Shown: one piece after another, positions 26,003-35,014 of the stretch | How positions within the stretch are numbered: the first letter of the stretch is position 1 | Layout of the letters: the number at the start of each line of letters is the position of its first letter | Assembly (NCBI GenBank): GCA_019351995.1 | Contig: JABBOD010000001.1 | Location: 42,120 to 106,119 of the forward strand | Source: Acidobacteriota bacterium | GTDB lineage: Bacteria > Actinomycetota > Actinomycetes > Actinomycetales > Microbacteriaceae | Direction: 5' to 3' | Length of the DNA stretch: 64,000 nt | Program-made: the position numbers and the translations under genes | The notes under the pieces: model-generated | Databases searched by the model: none | Seen by the model: only the letters and a program-made list of their open reading frames with translations | Told to the model about the DNA's origin: nothing

Positions 26003-28399
26003 GTGTCCGACCTCGCCAAGACCGTAACCGCCGCGAGTCGGCTCGACTCGGTCGCCAACGCGATCGCCACCCCCGAGAAGGAGCAGCCGTACGCGGCGCT
26101 CGGCCTCAAGAGCGACGAGTACCAGCGCATCCGCGACATCCTGGGCCGCCGCCCCACCAGTGGTGAGCTCGCCATGTACTCGGTGATGTGGAGCGAACAC
26201 TGCTCATACAAGAGCTCCAAGGTGTGGTTGCGTCAGTTCGGTCAGAAGGTCAGCCCCGAGATGACCAAGAACCTCATGGTCGGCATGGGCGAGAACGCCG
26301 GCGTGGTCGACATCGGCGAGGGCTGGGCGGTCACCTTCAAGATCGAGAGCCACAACCACCCGAGCTACATCGAGCCGTTCCAGGGCGCCGCAACCGGTGT
26401 CGGCGGCATCGTGCGCGACATCATCTCGATGGGGGCGCGACCGGTGGCCGTCATGGATGCGCTGCGCTTCGGTGCCATCGACCATCCAGACACGGCCCGC
26501 GTGGTGCCGGGGGTCGTCAGCGGCATCAGCTTCTACGCGAACTGCCTTGGACTGCCGAACATCGGCGGCGAAACCTGGTTCGACCCGATCTACCAGGCCA
26601 ATCCGCTGGTCAACGCGCTCGCCGTCGGCGTGCTGCGGCACGAAGACCTGCACCTGGCCAACGCCAAAGGTGCGGGCAACAAGGTCGTGCTCTTCGGGGC
26701 GCGCACCGGCGGTGATGGAATCGGTGGGGCATCCATTCTGGCCTCCGACACCTTCTCCGCCGGCGGGCCGACCAAGCGCCCGGCCGTGCAGGTGGGTGAC
26801 CCGTTCGCCGAGAAGGTCCTCATCGAGTGCTGCCTTGAGCTGTTCGCCGGCGATCTGGTGAAGGGCATCCAGGATCTGGGTGCGGCCGGCATTTCGTGCG
26901 CCACCTCCGAGCTCGCGAGCAACGGCGACGGCGGCATGGAGGTCTCGCTCGACGAGGTGCTGCTGCGCGATCCCACGCTCACGGCGGAGGAGATCCTCAT
27001 GTCGGAGAGCCAGGAGCGCATGATGGCGATCGTAGAGCCCGACAAGCTCGAGGGCTTCCTCGCCGTCACCAAGAAGTGGGATGTCGAGACGAGTGTGCTC
27101 GGCGAGGTCACCGAGACCGGGCGGCTCATCATCACCTGGCACGGCGAGACCATCGTCGATGTCGACCCACGCACGGTTGCCGTCGACGGGCCGGTCTATG
27201 ACCGCCCGATCAGCTACCCGACATGGATGGATGCGCTGAATGCCGACGGCGCCGAGAAGTTCCTCCGACCGAGTGACGGCCCGACGCTGAAGGAGCAGCT
27301 CCTCACCCTCATCGGCAGCGCCAACCTCTCGGACAAGAGCTGGATCACCAGCCAGTACGACCGCTACGTCATGGGCAACACCGCCCTCAGCTACCCGGAC
27401 GACGCGGGCATGATCCGGGTTGACGAGGAGAGCGGCCTCGGTGTCGCCCTCGCCACCGACGCCAACGGCCGTTACGCCTATCTCGACCCGTATGCGGGCG
27501 CGCAGCTCGCGCTCGCCGAGGCGTACCGCAACGTGGCGGTCACGGGCGCGACTCCGGTGGCGGTGAGCGACTGTCTGAACTTCGGCTCGCCCGAGAACCC
27601 CGAGGTGATGTGGCAGTTCTCTCGCGCCGTCGAAGGTCTCGCGGATGCCTGCCTGGAGCTCGGGATCCCGGTGACCGGTGGCAACGTGAGCTTCTACAAC
27701 CAGACCGGCGACGTGCCGATCCACCCGACTCCGGTCGTGGCGGTCATGGGCGTGATCGACGACGTCGGGCGCCGCGTCCCCTCGGGCTGGCAGGATTCCG
27801 GCGACAACCTGTACCTCCTCGGGAGCACCCACCTCGAGCTCGACGGCTCGGCATGGGCCGGGGTCATCCACGGTCACCTGGGCGGCACGCCTCCGAAGCC
27901 GCACCTCGCACGCGAGCAGGAGCTCGGCGCGCTGCTCGCCGCCGCCGCCCGCGAGGGCCTTCTGAACGCCGCACACGACCTCTCGGATGGCGGCCTCGCC
28001 ACCGCGCTCGTCGACGCCTCGCTGCGCTTCGGGATCGGTGCACGAGTCTGGCTCGACGAACTGCTCGAGCGCGACCAGATCGATCCGCTCACGGCGCTCT
28101 TCAGCGAGTCGGGAGCGCGCGTGATCGTCGCGGTCCCGCGCGAGGAGGACGTGAAGTTCCTGCGGCTCTGCGAGGGCCGCAACTATCCCGTCGCGCGGAT
28201 CGGCGTGACCGACGCCGGCGCCGCGGGGGTCGGTGCCGCTCTGGAACTTCAGGGGCTGTTCACCGCGTCCCTCGAGGAGCTGCGCACCGCATCCCGCGCC
28301 ACGATGGTGGAGCACTTCGGCGCGGTTGTCGGCTATGCGGCCGACCTCAGCGGCAGCGGCATCCATCGCGCCCCCACCGGCGCGCGCATCGTCGAGTAG
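26003..28399 (+). CDS. purL: FGAM synthase large subunit PurL
   Basis: A 798-residue small-type PurL, the ATP-dependent synthase that works with PurS and PurQ. Blocks include [55 protein letters not shown]-like ([13 protein letters not shown]), SESQERMM and [12 protein letters not shown]. The GTG start has GAAAGGGAG 10 bases upstream; the open frame further left is not coding. CGGTAGACT at 25963-25971 is a likely -10 region. The stop codon falls in the first unit of a 13-bp tandem repeat. Confidence 0.97.
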   Translation: MSDLAKTVTAASRLDSVANAIATPEKEQPYAALGLKSDEYQRIRDILGRRPTSGELAMYSVMWSEHCSYKSSKVWLRQFGQKVSPEMTKNLMVGMGENAGVVDIGEGWAVTFKIESHNHPSYIEPFQGAATGVGGIVRDIISMGARPVAVMDALRFGAIDHPDTARVVPGVVSGISFYANCLGLPNIGGETWFDPIYQANPLVNALAVGVLRHEDLHLANAKGAGNKVVLFGARTGGDGIGGASILASDTFSAGGPTKRPAVQVGDPFAEKVLIECCLELFAGDLVKGIQDLGAAGISCATSELASNGDGGMEVSLDEVLLRDPTLTAEEILMSESQERMMAIVEPDKLEGFLAVTKKWDVETSVLGEVTETGRLIITWHGETIVDVDPRTVAVDGPVYDRPISYPTWMDALNADGAEKFLRPSDGPTLKEQLLTLIGSANLSDKSWITSQYDRYVMGNTALSYPDDAGMIRVDEESGLGVALATDANGRYAYLDPYAGAQLALAEAYRNVAVTGATPVAVSDCLNFGSPENPEVMWQFSRAVEGLADACLELGIPVTGGNVSFYNQTGDVPIHPTPVVAVMGVIDDVGRRVPSGWQDSGDNLYLLGSTHLELDGSAWAGVIHGHLGGTPPKPHLAREQELGALLAAAAREGLLNAAHDLSDGGLATALVDASLRFGIGARVWLDELLERDQIDPLTALFSESGARVIVAVPREEDVKFLRLCEGRNYPVARIGVTDAGAAGVGAALELQGLFTASLEELRTASRATMVEHFGAVVGYAADLSGSGIHRAPTGARIVE

Positions 28400-28437
28400 C
28401 GTCGTCGAGTAGCCTCGTCGAGTAGCCTCGCGGCTAC
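28389..28437. repeat. 13-bp tandem repeat over the purL stop codon plus hairpin
   Basis: Three units of TCGTCGAGTAGC plus G or C run from 28389 to 28427; the purL stop TAG is in unit 1. The last unit forms a stem with the following bases (GTAGCC 28422-28427, loop TCGC, GGCTAC 28432-28437). It sits between converging genes and reaches into the stop codon of the SDR gene. Confidence 0.65.
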
Positions 28438-29354
28438 GCGACCACCGCGAACGTCACTCCGGTCGCCTCCTCGGCGATGGCCCAGAACCGCGCCCCGAAC
28501 TCCGGGCTGGCGCTCGACAGCACCGGGGCCATCACGATCGGTTCGCCGGTGAGCGTGCGATTCGGCCCGAAGAACTGGCCGCTCTGCGCGTCCGGGTCCA
28601 GCGCCGCCCGCACCGACGGCCACGCGCCCTGCTGCTTGCCCTGCGCGACGACTGACAACAGCGTGTCGCGAGCTCGACCCATCATGGACACGTCGTTGAT
28701 CCCGGTGCGACGCTCGGAGAGACCATCGACCGCGAATCCCGGATGCGCGAGCAACGACTCGCGCGATGACCCCGCCGCGCGGATCCGGCGATCGAGCTCG
28801 AAGGCGAAGGCGTGCACCGCGTGCTTGGACAGCCCGTAGGCGCGGAACGGCCGGTAGCGGCGTTCGCTGAACAGATCGTCGGGTGCGAGCCGCACCATCC
28901 GAGTGGACATGCTTCCCAAGCCAACGATCCGTGCGGTGGGTGTCAGGGCAGGCCAGAGCTGAGCGGTGAGTGCGAAATGGCCGAGGGCATTGGCCCCGAC
29001 GAGAAGCTCCAGGCCGTCATGGGTGAGCTGGCGTCTGGCACTCGGGTTCACGATCCCCGCGTTGTTGATCAGCACGTCGATCGGGTCGCGAGCTCCGAGT
29101 TCTGCCGCGGCATCCGCCACGGAGGCGAGCGAGGCCAGGTCCAGCTGCACGAACTCGAGCTCGGCCGCCGGAAGGCGTTCGCGGATCGACGCCATCGCAC
29201 GCTGAGCCTTGTCGGCGGAGCGCGAGGCCAGGATCACGCGGGCGCCGGCGGCGGCCAGCTGCTCGCTGGTGAAGTAGCCGATGCCGGCGTTGCCCCCGGT
29301 GACCACGACCGTGCGCCCTGCCGCGAACGGCGGGGCCAGGGGATCCCAGCTCAC
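28434..29354 (-). CDS. Short-chain dehydrogenase/reductase
   Basis: A 306-residue SDR similar to retinol-dehydrogenase-like family members. TGGNAGIG at residues 19-26 binds the dinucleotide, NNAG at 97-100 is the structural motif, and the catalytic set is Ser148, Tyr173 and Lys177 (YGLSK). Substrate unknown. The GTG start at 29354 overlaps the chorismate mutase stop by 4 bases and is preferred over an in-frame ATG upstream inside that gene. Confidence 0.88.
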   Translation of the reverse strand: MSWDPLAPPFAAGRTVVVTGGNAGIGYFTSEQLAAAGARVILASRSADKAQRAMASIRERLPAAELEFVQLDLASLASVADAAAELGARDPIDVLINNAGIVNPSARRQLTHDGLELLVGANALGHFALTAQLWPALTPTARIVGLGSMSTRMVRLAPDDLFSERRYRPFRAYGLSKHAVHAFAFELDRRIRAAGSSRESLLAHPGFAVDGLSERRTGINDVSMMGRARDTLLSVVAQGKQQGAWPSVRAALDPDAQSGQFFGPNRTLTGEPIVMAPVLSSASPEFGARFWAIAEEATGVTFAVVA

Positions 29355-29698
29355 GCGTGATCGATCGAGTGCGTCGCGGGCTGCGTGCTCACCGCGCCCG
29401 TCGCCAACTGCTCGTGGTGGTGGATGACCTCCGCCACGACGAAGTTGAACCACTTCTCGGCGAAGGCGGGGTCGAGCTGCGCCTCCATCGCCATCGCCCG
29501 GAGGCGGGCGATCTGGACGCGCTCGCGCTCCGGGTCGGAGGCCGGCATCCCGTTGGCCGCCTTCAGGCGACCCACCTTCTGGGTGAACTTGAAACGCTCG
29601 GCCAGCATGTGGATCAGGGCCGCATCGATGTTGTCGATGCTGAGGCGGATCGCCGCGAGCTCGGCCGCGGCATCCTCGAGTGTCGGGTCAGCGCTCAT
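29351..29698 (-). CDS. Chorismate mutase, AroQ class
   Basis: A 115-residue all-helical mutase converting chorismate to prephenate for Phe/Tyr synthesis. IRLSIDNIDAALIHMLAERFKFTQKVGRLKA-type helix 1 holds the active site Arg and Lys; ASDPERERVQIARLR is the second block. No signal peptide is seen, so it is cytoplasmic. TAGAGT is 6 bases before the ATG without a ribosome binding site, suggesting a leaderless message shared with the SDR gene. Confidence 0.9.
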   Translation of the reverse strand: MSADPTLEDAAAELAAIRLSIDNIDAALIHMLAERFKFTQKVGRLKAANGMPASDPERERVQIARLRAMAMEAQLDPAFAEKWFNFVVAEVIHHHEQLATGAVSTQPATHSIDHA

Positions 29699-29707
29699 GC
29701 ACCGACT

Positions 29708-30346
29708 CTAAACGCTCCGGAACAGCACCGGACGTTCCCCCCAGTGCGACAGCCGGGCCTCGAGGCCCGCCTTCACGGTCGGCCACTCCTCCACCAGCAC
29801 GGAGAAAATGGCGGTATCCCGCCAACTGCCGTCCGCGCGCCGAACGGCGCGACGCTCGACGCCTTCGAAGCGCGCCCCCAATTTCGCGATCGCCGCCTTC
29901 GAGCGTGTGTTGATGTCATCCGCCTGGATCTTCACGCGACCGTAGCCGTGCTCGAAGGCGAGGCCGAGCATCAGCAGCTTCGCCTCGGGGTTGACCTGGG
30001 TTGCCCAGACGCGCGGGTCGAAGGCGGTCCACCCGATGTGGGCGTGCTCCTTCTGCTCGTCGAAGTCGGCCAGGCTGGATGCCCCCACCACTTCGCGGTC
30101 ATGAGGCCCTCCCCGCACGACCACGACGTAGCTGTTGCCCGCGGCGTGCGGAAAGTACTTCGGTGCCCACTCGTGGAAGGCCGCCTCGTCTGCCGGCAAC
30201 CCCGCCGCCCCGCCACCGTAGCCTCCCGCGAACACCTCGGGGCGGCCGATCGCGGTCCACAGGCCGGGCAGGTGCTCGGCGCGATACGGCTCCAGCTGGA
30301 TGAAGCGTCCCGTGACGACCTCGCGGGGCGGTCGTGTCGCGGTCAC
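29708..30346 (-). CDS. GNAT acetyltransferase, RimJ/RimL type
   Basis: A 212-residue acetyltransferase of the kind that modifies N-termini or small molecules. GRFIQLEPYRAEHLPGLW is the N-terminal block, ASSLADFDEQKEHAHIGWTAFDP the central strand region, and RVKIQADDINTRSKAAIAKLGARFEGVERR the CoA-binding C-terminal block. The GTG start has GGGGAGGGG about 4 bases upstream. It follows the repeat region after purA on the same strand. Confidence 0.88.
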   Translation of the reverse strand: MTATRPPREVVTGRFIQLEPYRAEHLPGLWTAIGRPEVFAGGYGGGAAGLPADEAAFHEWAPKYFPHAAGNSYVVVVRGGPHDREVVGASSLADFDEQKEHAHIGWTAFDPRVWATQVNPEAKLLMLGLAFEHGYGRVKIQADDINTRSKAAIAKLGARFEGVERRAVRRADGSWRDTAIFSVLVEEWPTVKAGLEARLSHWGERPVLFRSV

Positions 30347-30366
30347 CGGCCCCTCCCCTCTCTCCC

Positions 30367-30428
30367 CGAAAGTACGGATATATACGTACTTTCACGCGTG
30401 AAAGCGGCACGAAACGCGTACTGTCGCG
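30367..30428. repeat. Two-hairpin palindromic element, copy 2
   Basis: Hairpin 1 has GAAAGTACG and CGTACTTTC around an 8-base ATAT-rich loop. After a 5-base spacer comes a second, less perfect stem built on GAAAGCGG..CGAAAC..CGTACT. Order, spacing and most bases match the element at 6755-6819. It lies downstream of purA and upstream of a GNAT gene, both leftward, and could serve as the purA terminator. Confidence 0.72.
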
Positions 30429-30497
30429 GGGTCATCGAGCCCAGCACATCCTGTCGCGGGGTCATCGAGCCCAGCACATCCTGTCGCGGGGTCATCG
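30421..30497. repeat. 30-bp direct tandem repeat, 2.6 copies
   Basis: Two exact 30-bp units (30421-30450 and 30451-30480) are followed by the first 17 bases of a third (30481-30497). The unit starts inside the second stem of the palindromic element, and its end resembles the last codons of purA. There are no spacers, so this is not a CRISPR. Confidence 0.9.
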
Positions 30498-30508
30498 GAA
30501 CGAGTCCC

Positions 30509-31795
30509 TCAGCCCAGCAGGTCGTGCCGCACGACGATCGCGTCGCGACCGGGGCCGACCCCGATCGCCGAGATACGCGATCCACTCATCGCCTCGACGG
30601 CGAGCACGTAGTCGCGCGCGTTGCGCGGCAGCTCATCGAAGGAGGTGACGCCGGTGATGTCCTCTGACCAGCCCGGGAACTCCTGGTAGATCGGCACGGC
30701 GTGGTGGAAGTCGGTCTGGTTGACCGGAACCTCGTCGAAGCGCTGACCATCGACGTCGTATGCCACGCAGACCTGGATCTTCTCCAAGCCGGTGAGCACG
30801 TCGAGCTTCGTGAGCACGAAGTCGGTGATCCCGTTGATCCGCGCCGCGTATCGGGCGATCGGCGCGTCATACCACCCGCAACGCCGCGGGCGGCCGGTGG
30901 TCGTACCGAACTCGAAGCCGTTGGCGCGCAGGAACTCGCCCCACTGGTCGAACAACTCGGTCGGGAAGGGGCCAGCGCCGACACGCGTCGTGTACGCCTT
31001 CACGATGCCGATCACCCGGTCGAAACGGTTCGGAGCGACGCCCGAGCCGGTGGCGGCCCCACCACTGGTGGCGTTCGAGGACGTGACGAACGGGTACGTA
31101 CCGTGGTCGACATCCAGCATCGTCGCCTGCCCGCCCTCGAAGAGCACGGTTTTGCCGGCGTCGAGGGCCTGGTTCAGGATCAGTCCGGTGTCGGCGACCA
31201 TCGGCCGCAGCCGGTCGGCGTAGCTCAGCAGGTCGTCAACCACCTCGTTCACCGCGATCGCTCGCCGGTTGTAGATCTTGACCAGCAGATGGTTCTTCTG
31301 GTCGAGGGCTCCCTCCACCTTCTGCCGCAGGATGTTCTCGTCGAAGATGTCTTGGATTCGGATGCCGACCCGGTTGATCTTGTCGGCATACGCCGGTCCG
31401 ATCCCGCGTCCGGTCGTGCCGATCTGCCTGCTGCCGAGGAAGCGCTCGGTCACCTTGTCGATCGTGCGGTGGTACTGGGTGATGACGTGCGCATTGGCGC
31501 TGATCAGCAGCTTGGACACGTCGAGACCGCGCGCCAGTAGCGCCTCGAGTTCGTGGAAGAGCACCTCGATGTCGACGACGACACCGTTCGCGATCACCGG
31601 GGTGACGCCCGGGGTCAGGATGCCGGAGGGCAGCAGGTGCAGTGCGTACTTCTCGTCGCCGATCACCACGGTGTGGCCGGCGTTGTTGCCGCCGTTGAAC
31701 TTGACGACATAGTCGACGCGACTGCCGAGAAGGTCGGTCGCCTTGCCCTTGCCTTCATCGCCCCACTGGGCGCCGATCAGAACGATTGCGGGCAT
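30509..31795 (-). CDS. purA: Adenylosuccinate synthetase
   Basis: PurA joins IMP and aspartate with GTP on the way to AMP. The 428-residue protein starts [23 protein letters not shown], the GTP-binding and catalytic loop, with [10 protein letters not shown], the block [14 protein letters not shown] and [12 protein letters not shown] also present. CAGGGAG precedes the ATG and TAGACT lies about 37 bases upstream. It is separate from the other pur genes. Confidence 0.97.
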   Translation of the reverse strand: MPAIVLIGAQWGDEGKGKATDLLGSRVDYVVKFNGGNNAGHTVVIGDEKYALHLLPSGILTPGVTPVIANGVVVDIEVLFHELEALLARGLDVSKLLISANAHVITQYHRTIDKVTERFLGSRQIGTTGRGIGPAYADKINRVGIRIQDIFDENILRQKVEGALDQKNHLLVKIYNRRAIAVNEVVDDLLSYADRLRPMVADTGLILNQALDAGKTVLFEGGQATMLDVDHGTYPFVTSSNATSGGAATGSGVAPNRFDRVIGIVKAYTTRVGAGPFPTELFDQWGEFLRANGFEFGTTTGRPRRCGWYDAPIARYAARINGITDFVLTKLDVLTGLEKIQVCVAYDVDGQRFDEVPVNQTDFHHAVPIYQEFPGWSEDITGVTSFDELPRNARDYVLAVEAMSGSRISAIGVGPGRDAIVVRHDLLG

Positions 31796-31880
31796 CGATG
31801 ACTCCCTGGTCGAGTGCGGAGGGATTGCACCCCAGTCTAGCGAATGGGCCGGAACCAGACCCCGACGGCACCCGTCATCG

Positions 31881-31906
31881 TAACTTGCACGTCGCTGTGC
31901 AAGTTA
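31881..31906. promoter_or_regulatory. Perfect palindromic operator of the TetR-YhgE operon
   Basis: TAACTTGCAC and GTGCAAGTTA are perfect 10-base inverted repeats with a 6-base centre GTCGCT. The site ends 5 bases before a TACAGT -10 box (31911-31916) and 18 bases before the regulator start, a position for autorepression. Confidence 0.75.
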
Positions 31907-31923
31907 GTGGTACAGTCGACAGC

Positions 31924-32562
31924 ATGACGTCGACTCCTCCGCGCCCTCAACGCCCTGCGCGCGCTCCGCGGCGCGATGCGACCGAGAACCGCGCTGCCCT
32001 GGTGGAGGCCGCCCGTGTCGTGTTGAACCGCGACCCCGACGCGGGGCTCGACGCGATCGCCGTCGAGGCCGGGCTCACCCGTCGTGCCGTCTACGGCCAC
32101 TTCGCCAATCGCGACGCGCTCGTCCAGGAGATGGTCGTGCGTGGCACCGCGCGAGTAGCGGAGGCGCTCGTCGCGATCGACCACCCGCAGCCACTGGTGC
32201 GGCTCGCACTCATCGCCTCCCGGATGTGGCGAGAAGTCGACACCATGCGGCTCACCTCCTTGCTCGCCGTGCGCGGCCCCTTCCAGGAGCAGGTCGCCGA
32301 GCAGCTGCGGCCGGTGCGGCGCCACCTGCTCGACACCGTGCGAGACGGAGCGCGTCACGGCGTGCGCACCGACATCCCTGCCGACACCCTGGCGCGCCTG
32401 ATCGAGGGTGCCGCGATCATGGTGCTCGATGAGGCGACCCGCACCCGGATGTCCGCCGCCAGCGGGCGGCGCCTCGCGATGCTCGCGGTGCTCGCGGTGG
32501 CAGGACTCGACGCCGCCGCCGCGAATCGGCTCGTGGACGAGACGCCGGAGTTGCGGGCATGA
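31924..32562 (+). CDS. TetR-family regulator, first gene of the YhgE-type operon
   Basis: A 212-residue TetR protein. DAIAVEAGLTRRAVYGHFANRDALV is the helix-turn-helix at about residues 43-67 after a basic Pro/Arg-rich tail. The ATG is 7 bases after TACAGT with no ribosome binding site, so the message is probably leaderless and begins at the start codon. It overlaps the following gene by 4 bases. The palindrome upstream is the obvious binding site. Confidence 0.9.
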   Translation: MTSTPPRPQRPARAPRRDATENRAALVEAARVVLNRDPDAGLDAIAVEAGLTRRAVYGHFANRDALVQEMVVRGTARVAEALVAIDHPQPLVRLALIASRMWREVDTMRLTSLLAVRGPFQEQVAEQLRPVRRHLLDTVRDGARHGVRTDIPADTLARLIEGAAIMVLDEATRTRMSAASGRRLAMLAVLAVAGLDAAAANRLVDETPELRA

Positions 32563-33245
32563 TCCGCGTGACCCTGAGTGGTGCCGCGGTCGGCACCGGG
32601 GCGGCCGCCGCGCTTCCCCGGGTGTCCGCGGGCTTCGCCACCGGCACCGTCACCCTGCTCGCGACCGAGGGCGGCACCCGTCAGACGGTGCTGTCGCTGG
32701 TGGCATCCGGACGCATGAAGCTCGATGCCGGCTCCGTCAGCGCGGTCGATGAACACGGCCGCACGATGAGCCCCGCGCGGCTGCGGCGGGCGGTCGCGCT
32801 CGTCGACACCCCATTGGTCGCCGAGCACTCGGACGAGGTGAGCATCGCCAGCGTCGTGAAAGAGGAACTGGCCATGGCGAGGGGTCGTTCCCGGGGCACT
32901 CGCCCCGCCGAGATCACCAACAGGCGACCCTTCGGCAGCCTCAGCGGGGAGGCGCGCCTGGCTCTGCTCACCGAGCTGGTGCTGCTGCGTCCGGATGTCG
33001 AAGCGCTCGTGATCACCGCGCCCGAGCGACACGGCGGAGAGCCGGCCGCGTGGTGGCGGTTGCTGCGCGACGTTGCCACGGGGAGGCGGGGCGGCCCCGC
33101 CGACGGAGTCGCCGTGCTGGTCGTCACCGACCACGCGACCGTCACGCACATCGAGCGGCTGCCGGAGTGGGAGCCGCTCGGCGTCGACGCGCTCCCCCTG
33201 TTCGAGTTCGACGTGATGACATCCCTCGAAAGCACCGGGTCATGA
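32559..33245 (+). CDS. ABC-ATPase-like protein with lost Walker A (probable pseudo-ATPase)
   Basis: A 228-residue protein without clear family. Its layout follows an ABC ATPase: FATGTVTLLATEGGTRQTVLSLVASG (residues 26-51) sits where Walker A should be but lacks the GK[ST]; KLDAGSVSAVDEHGR follows like the post-Walker strand; FGSLSGEARLALLTEL (125-140) resembles the LSGG signature and the helix after it; RPDVEALVITAPE (144-156) resembles Walker B; VLVVTDHA (187-194) resembles the H-loop. The key Lys of Walker A is absent, so ATP hydrolysis is doubtful. It overlaps the TetR and YhgE/Pip genes by 4 bases each, so it may be a structural partner of the membrane protein. The fold call is an inference from pattern only. 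Confidence 0.6.
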   Translation: MIRVTLSGAAVGTGAAAALPRVSAGFATGTVTLLATEGGTRQTVLSLVASGRMKLDAGSVSAVDEHGRTMSPARLRRAVALVDTPLVAEHSDEVSIASVVKEELAMARGRSRGTRPAEITNRRPFGSLSGEARLALLTELVLLRPDVEALVITAPERHGGEPAAWWRLLRDVATGRRGGPADGVAVLVVTDHATVTHIERLPEWEPLGVDALPLFEFDVMTSLESTGS

Positions 33246-35014
33246 CCGTTCCCGCTCTCATCCGCGCCGAGCTCGCGCGTCTGGTGGCGACGCCACTCGC
33301 CCGGCTCGCATTTGTCGCGCTCATGCTCGTTCCCGTGCTCTACAGCGGCCTGTACCTCTGGGCGAACCGCGACCCATACGCGAGCCTCGACCGGGTACCG
33401 GCCGCGATCGTGGTGCTCGATGCGGGGGCCACCATGACCGACAGCACGACGTCGACCACGACGACCGTGAACTACGGCGACCGCGTCGCGAAACAGGTCC
33501 TCCGCGACGGTGCCTTCGACTGGAAGCGCGTCTCCGCAGCGGACGCCGCCGCCGGTGTGACGAGCGGAAAGTACGACTTCAGTGTGACCTTCCCGGCGAG
33601 CTTCTCGGCTGATCTCGCCTCCAGCACCGTGACTGTCGGCCCCGACGGGTCCGCCGTCGCGAGTCCCCGCACAGCCGACATCCACCTGGTCACCAACGAC
33701 ACCAACAGCTACCTGGCGTCGACGATCGCCACGCAGGCAGCGACCGCGATTCGCAGCTCGATCGCTCAGCAGCTCGGCACGGATGCGGCAGGCCGCTTCC
33801 TCCTCGCGCTCTCCCGGGTGCACGACTCGCTCTCGACGGCAGCGGACGGTGCGTCGCGGCTCGTCACCGGCGCGAACTCGGCGCAGTCCGGCGCGCAGAC
33901 CCTCGCCAACGGCACGGCCAGCCTGGCCTCGGGTGCGTCACAGCTCGCAGCGGGCACCGCACAGCTGGCGACGGCGGGCAACAACGCGGCCGCCGCCGGG
34001 ACGGTATTCGCCACTCAGCTTCCGGCGATCCAAGGTCGGCTGCAGCAACAGTTGGTCGCCGACGGGCTCACACCCGAGCAGATCACGGCGATTCTCGGCC
34101 AGCTGGCGCCGCTGGCGTCCCAGGCGGGGACGGCGCAATCGCGGTTGAGCGCGTTCGCCGCGCAGCTCGACGCGCTGAACGTCGGAGCCCAGCGGGTGTC
34201 GAGCGGGGCGACGCAGGCGCACGCCGGCGCAGACTCGCTCGCCTCCGGCCTGAGCTCGCTGAGCGCCGGGGCATCGACGCTGCAGAGCGGCCTCGCGACC
34301 GGTGCCGGTCAGATTCCGAACACGGATGCCGCCCAACGCGATGCGGTCGCCGGCACCATCGGTGACCCCGTCACCGTGGACCGTCGGGCGGTGACGAAGG
34401 CGAGCGACTACGGAGCAGGACTCGCCCCGTTCTTCATCTCTCTGGCCGCCTGGATCGGGATCTATGCGCTGTTCCTGATCGTGAAGCCGCTCTCGCGACG
34501 AGCGCTCACCGCGGTGCAGCGGCCGTTGCGGGTGACGCTCGCCGGGTGGCTGACCCCGGGCATTCTCGGGCTTCTCCAGATGGTCGCGGTCTTCCTCATC
34601 GTGACGGTGGCGCTCGGGTTCTCCGTGGCGAACCCGGTGGGAGCCCTGGCGTTCATGGCCCTGATCTCGGTGACCTTCGCGGCGATCATTCTCGCGCTGA
34701 ACGTCTGGCTGGGCAGCGTTGGGCAGTTCCTCGGCCTCGTGCTGATGGTCGTGCAACTCGTGACGGCCGGCGGCACCTTCCCGTGGCAGACGTTGCCGGG
34801 CCCGCTCGCCGCGCTGCACCACGTGCTGCCGATGAGCTACGGGGTCGACGGGCTGCGCCAGCTCATGTACGGCGGCAGCGGCGCGATGGCGCTCCAGGAT
34901 GCCGGTGTGCTGCTGCTCTGGCTGGCCGTCGCCTTCGTCGCCGCCGCGATCGGTGCCACGCGGATGACGCGCTTCCGCACGCTGCGCGACCTGCGACCGT
35001 CGTTGATCGGCTAA
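33242..35014 (+). CDS. YhgE/Pip-family membrane protein
   Basis: A 590-residue protein with one N-terminal helix (about residues 19-40), a long external region and five or six C-terminal helices in an ABC-2 type arrangement. The external part has Ala/Ser/Gly-rich heptad-like stretches (GASRLVTGANSAQSGAQTL and SLASGASQLAAGTAQLA) predicted to form long helices, the hallmark of YhgE/Pip proteins, including phage infection protein and type VII secretion-associated EsaA. It overlaps the ABC-like gene by 4 bases and its end overlaps the convergent dehydrogenase gene by 4. Export of an unknown substrate is the likely role. Confidence 0.82.
   Translation: MTVPALIRAELARLVATPLARLAFVALMLVPVLYSGLYLWANRDPYASLDRVPAAIVVLDAGATMTDSTTSTTTTVNYGDRVAKQVLRDGAFDWKRVSAADAAAGVTSGKYDFSVTFPASFSADLASSTVTVGPDGSAVASPRTADIHLVTNDTNSYLASTIATQAATAIRSSIAQQLGTDAAGRFLLALSRVHDSLSTAADGASRLVTGANSAQSGAQTLANGTASLASGASQLAAGTAQLATAGNNAAAAGTVFATQLPAIQGRLQQQLVADGLTPEQITAILGQLAPLASQAGTAQSRLSAFAAQLDALNVGAQRVSSGATQAHAGADSLASGLSSLSAGASTLQSGLATGAGQIPNTDAAQRDAVAGTIGDPVTVDRRAVTKASDYGAGLAPFFISLAAWIGIYALFLIVKPLSRRALTAVQRPLRVTLAGWLTPGILGLLQMVAVFLIVTVALGFSVANPVGALAFMALISVTFAAIILALNVWLGSVGQFLGLVLMVVQLVTAGGTFPWQTLPGPLAALHHVLPMSYGVDGLRQLMYGGSGAMALQDAGVLLLWLAVAFVAAAIGATRMTRFRTLRDLRPSLIG

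Noticed and set aside
26204-28366. 720-codon open frame on the minus strand across purL
   Set aside because: It is antisense to a complete purL with all motifs. Long antisense frames are expected at this GC content; its product is Arg/Glu/His-rich with no family pattern.
30421-30497. Possible CRISPR array
   Set aside because: The 30-bp units are directly adjacent with no spacers, only 2.6 copies, and no cas genes are near.
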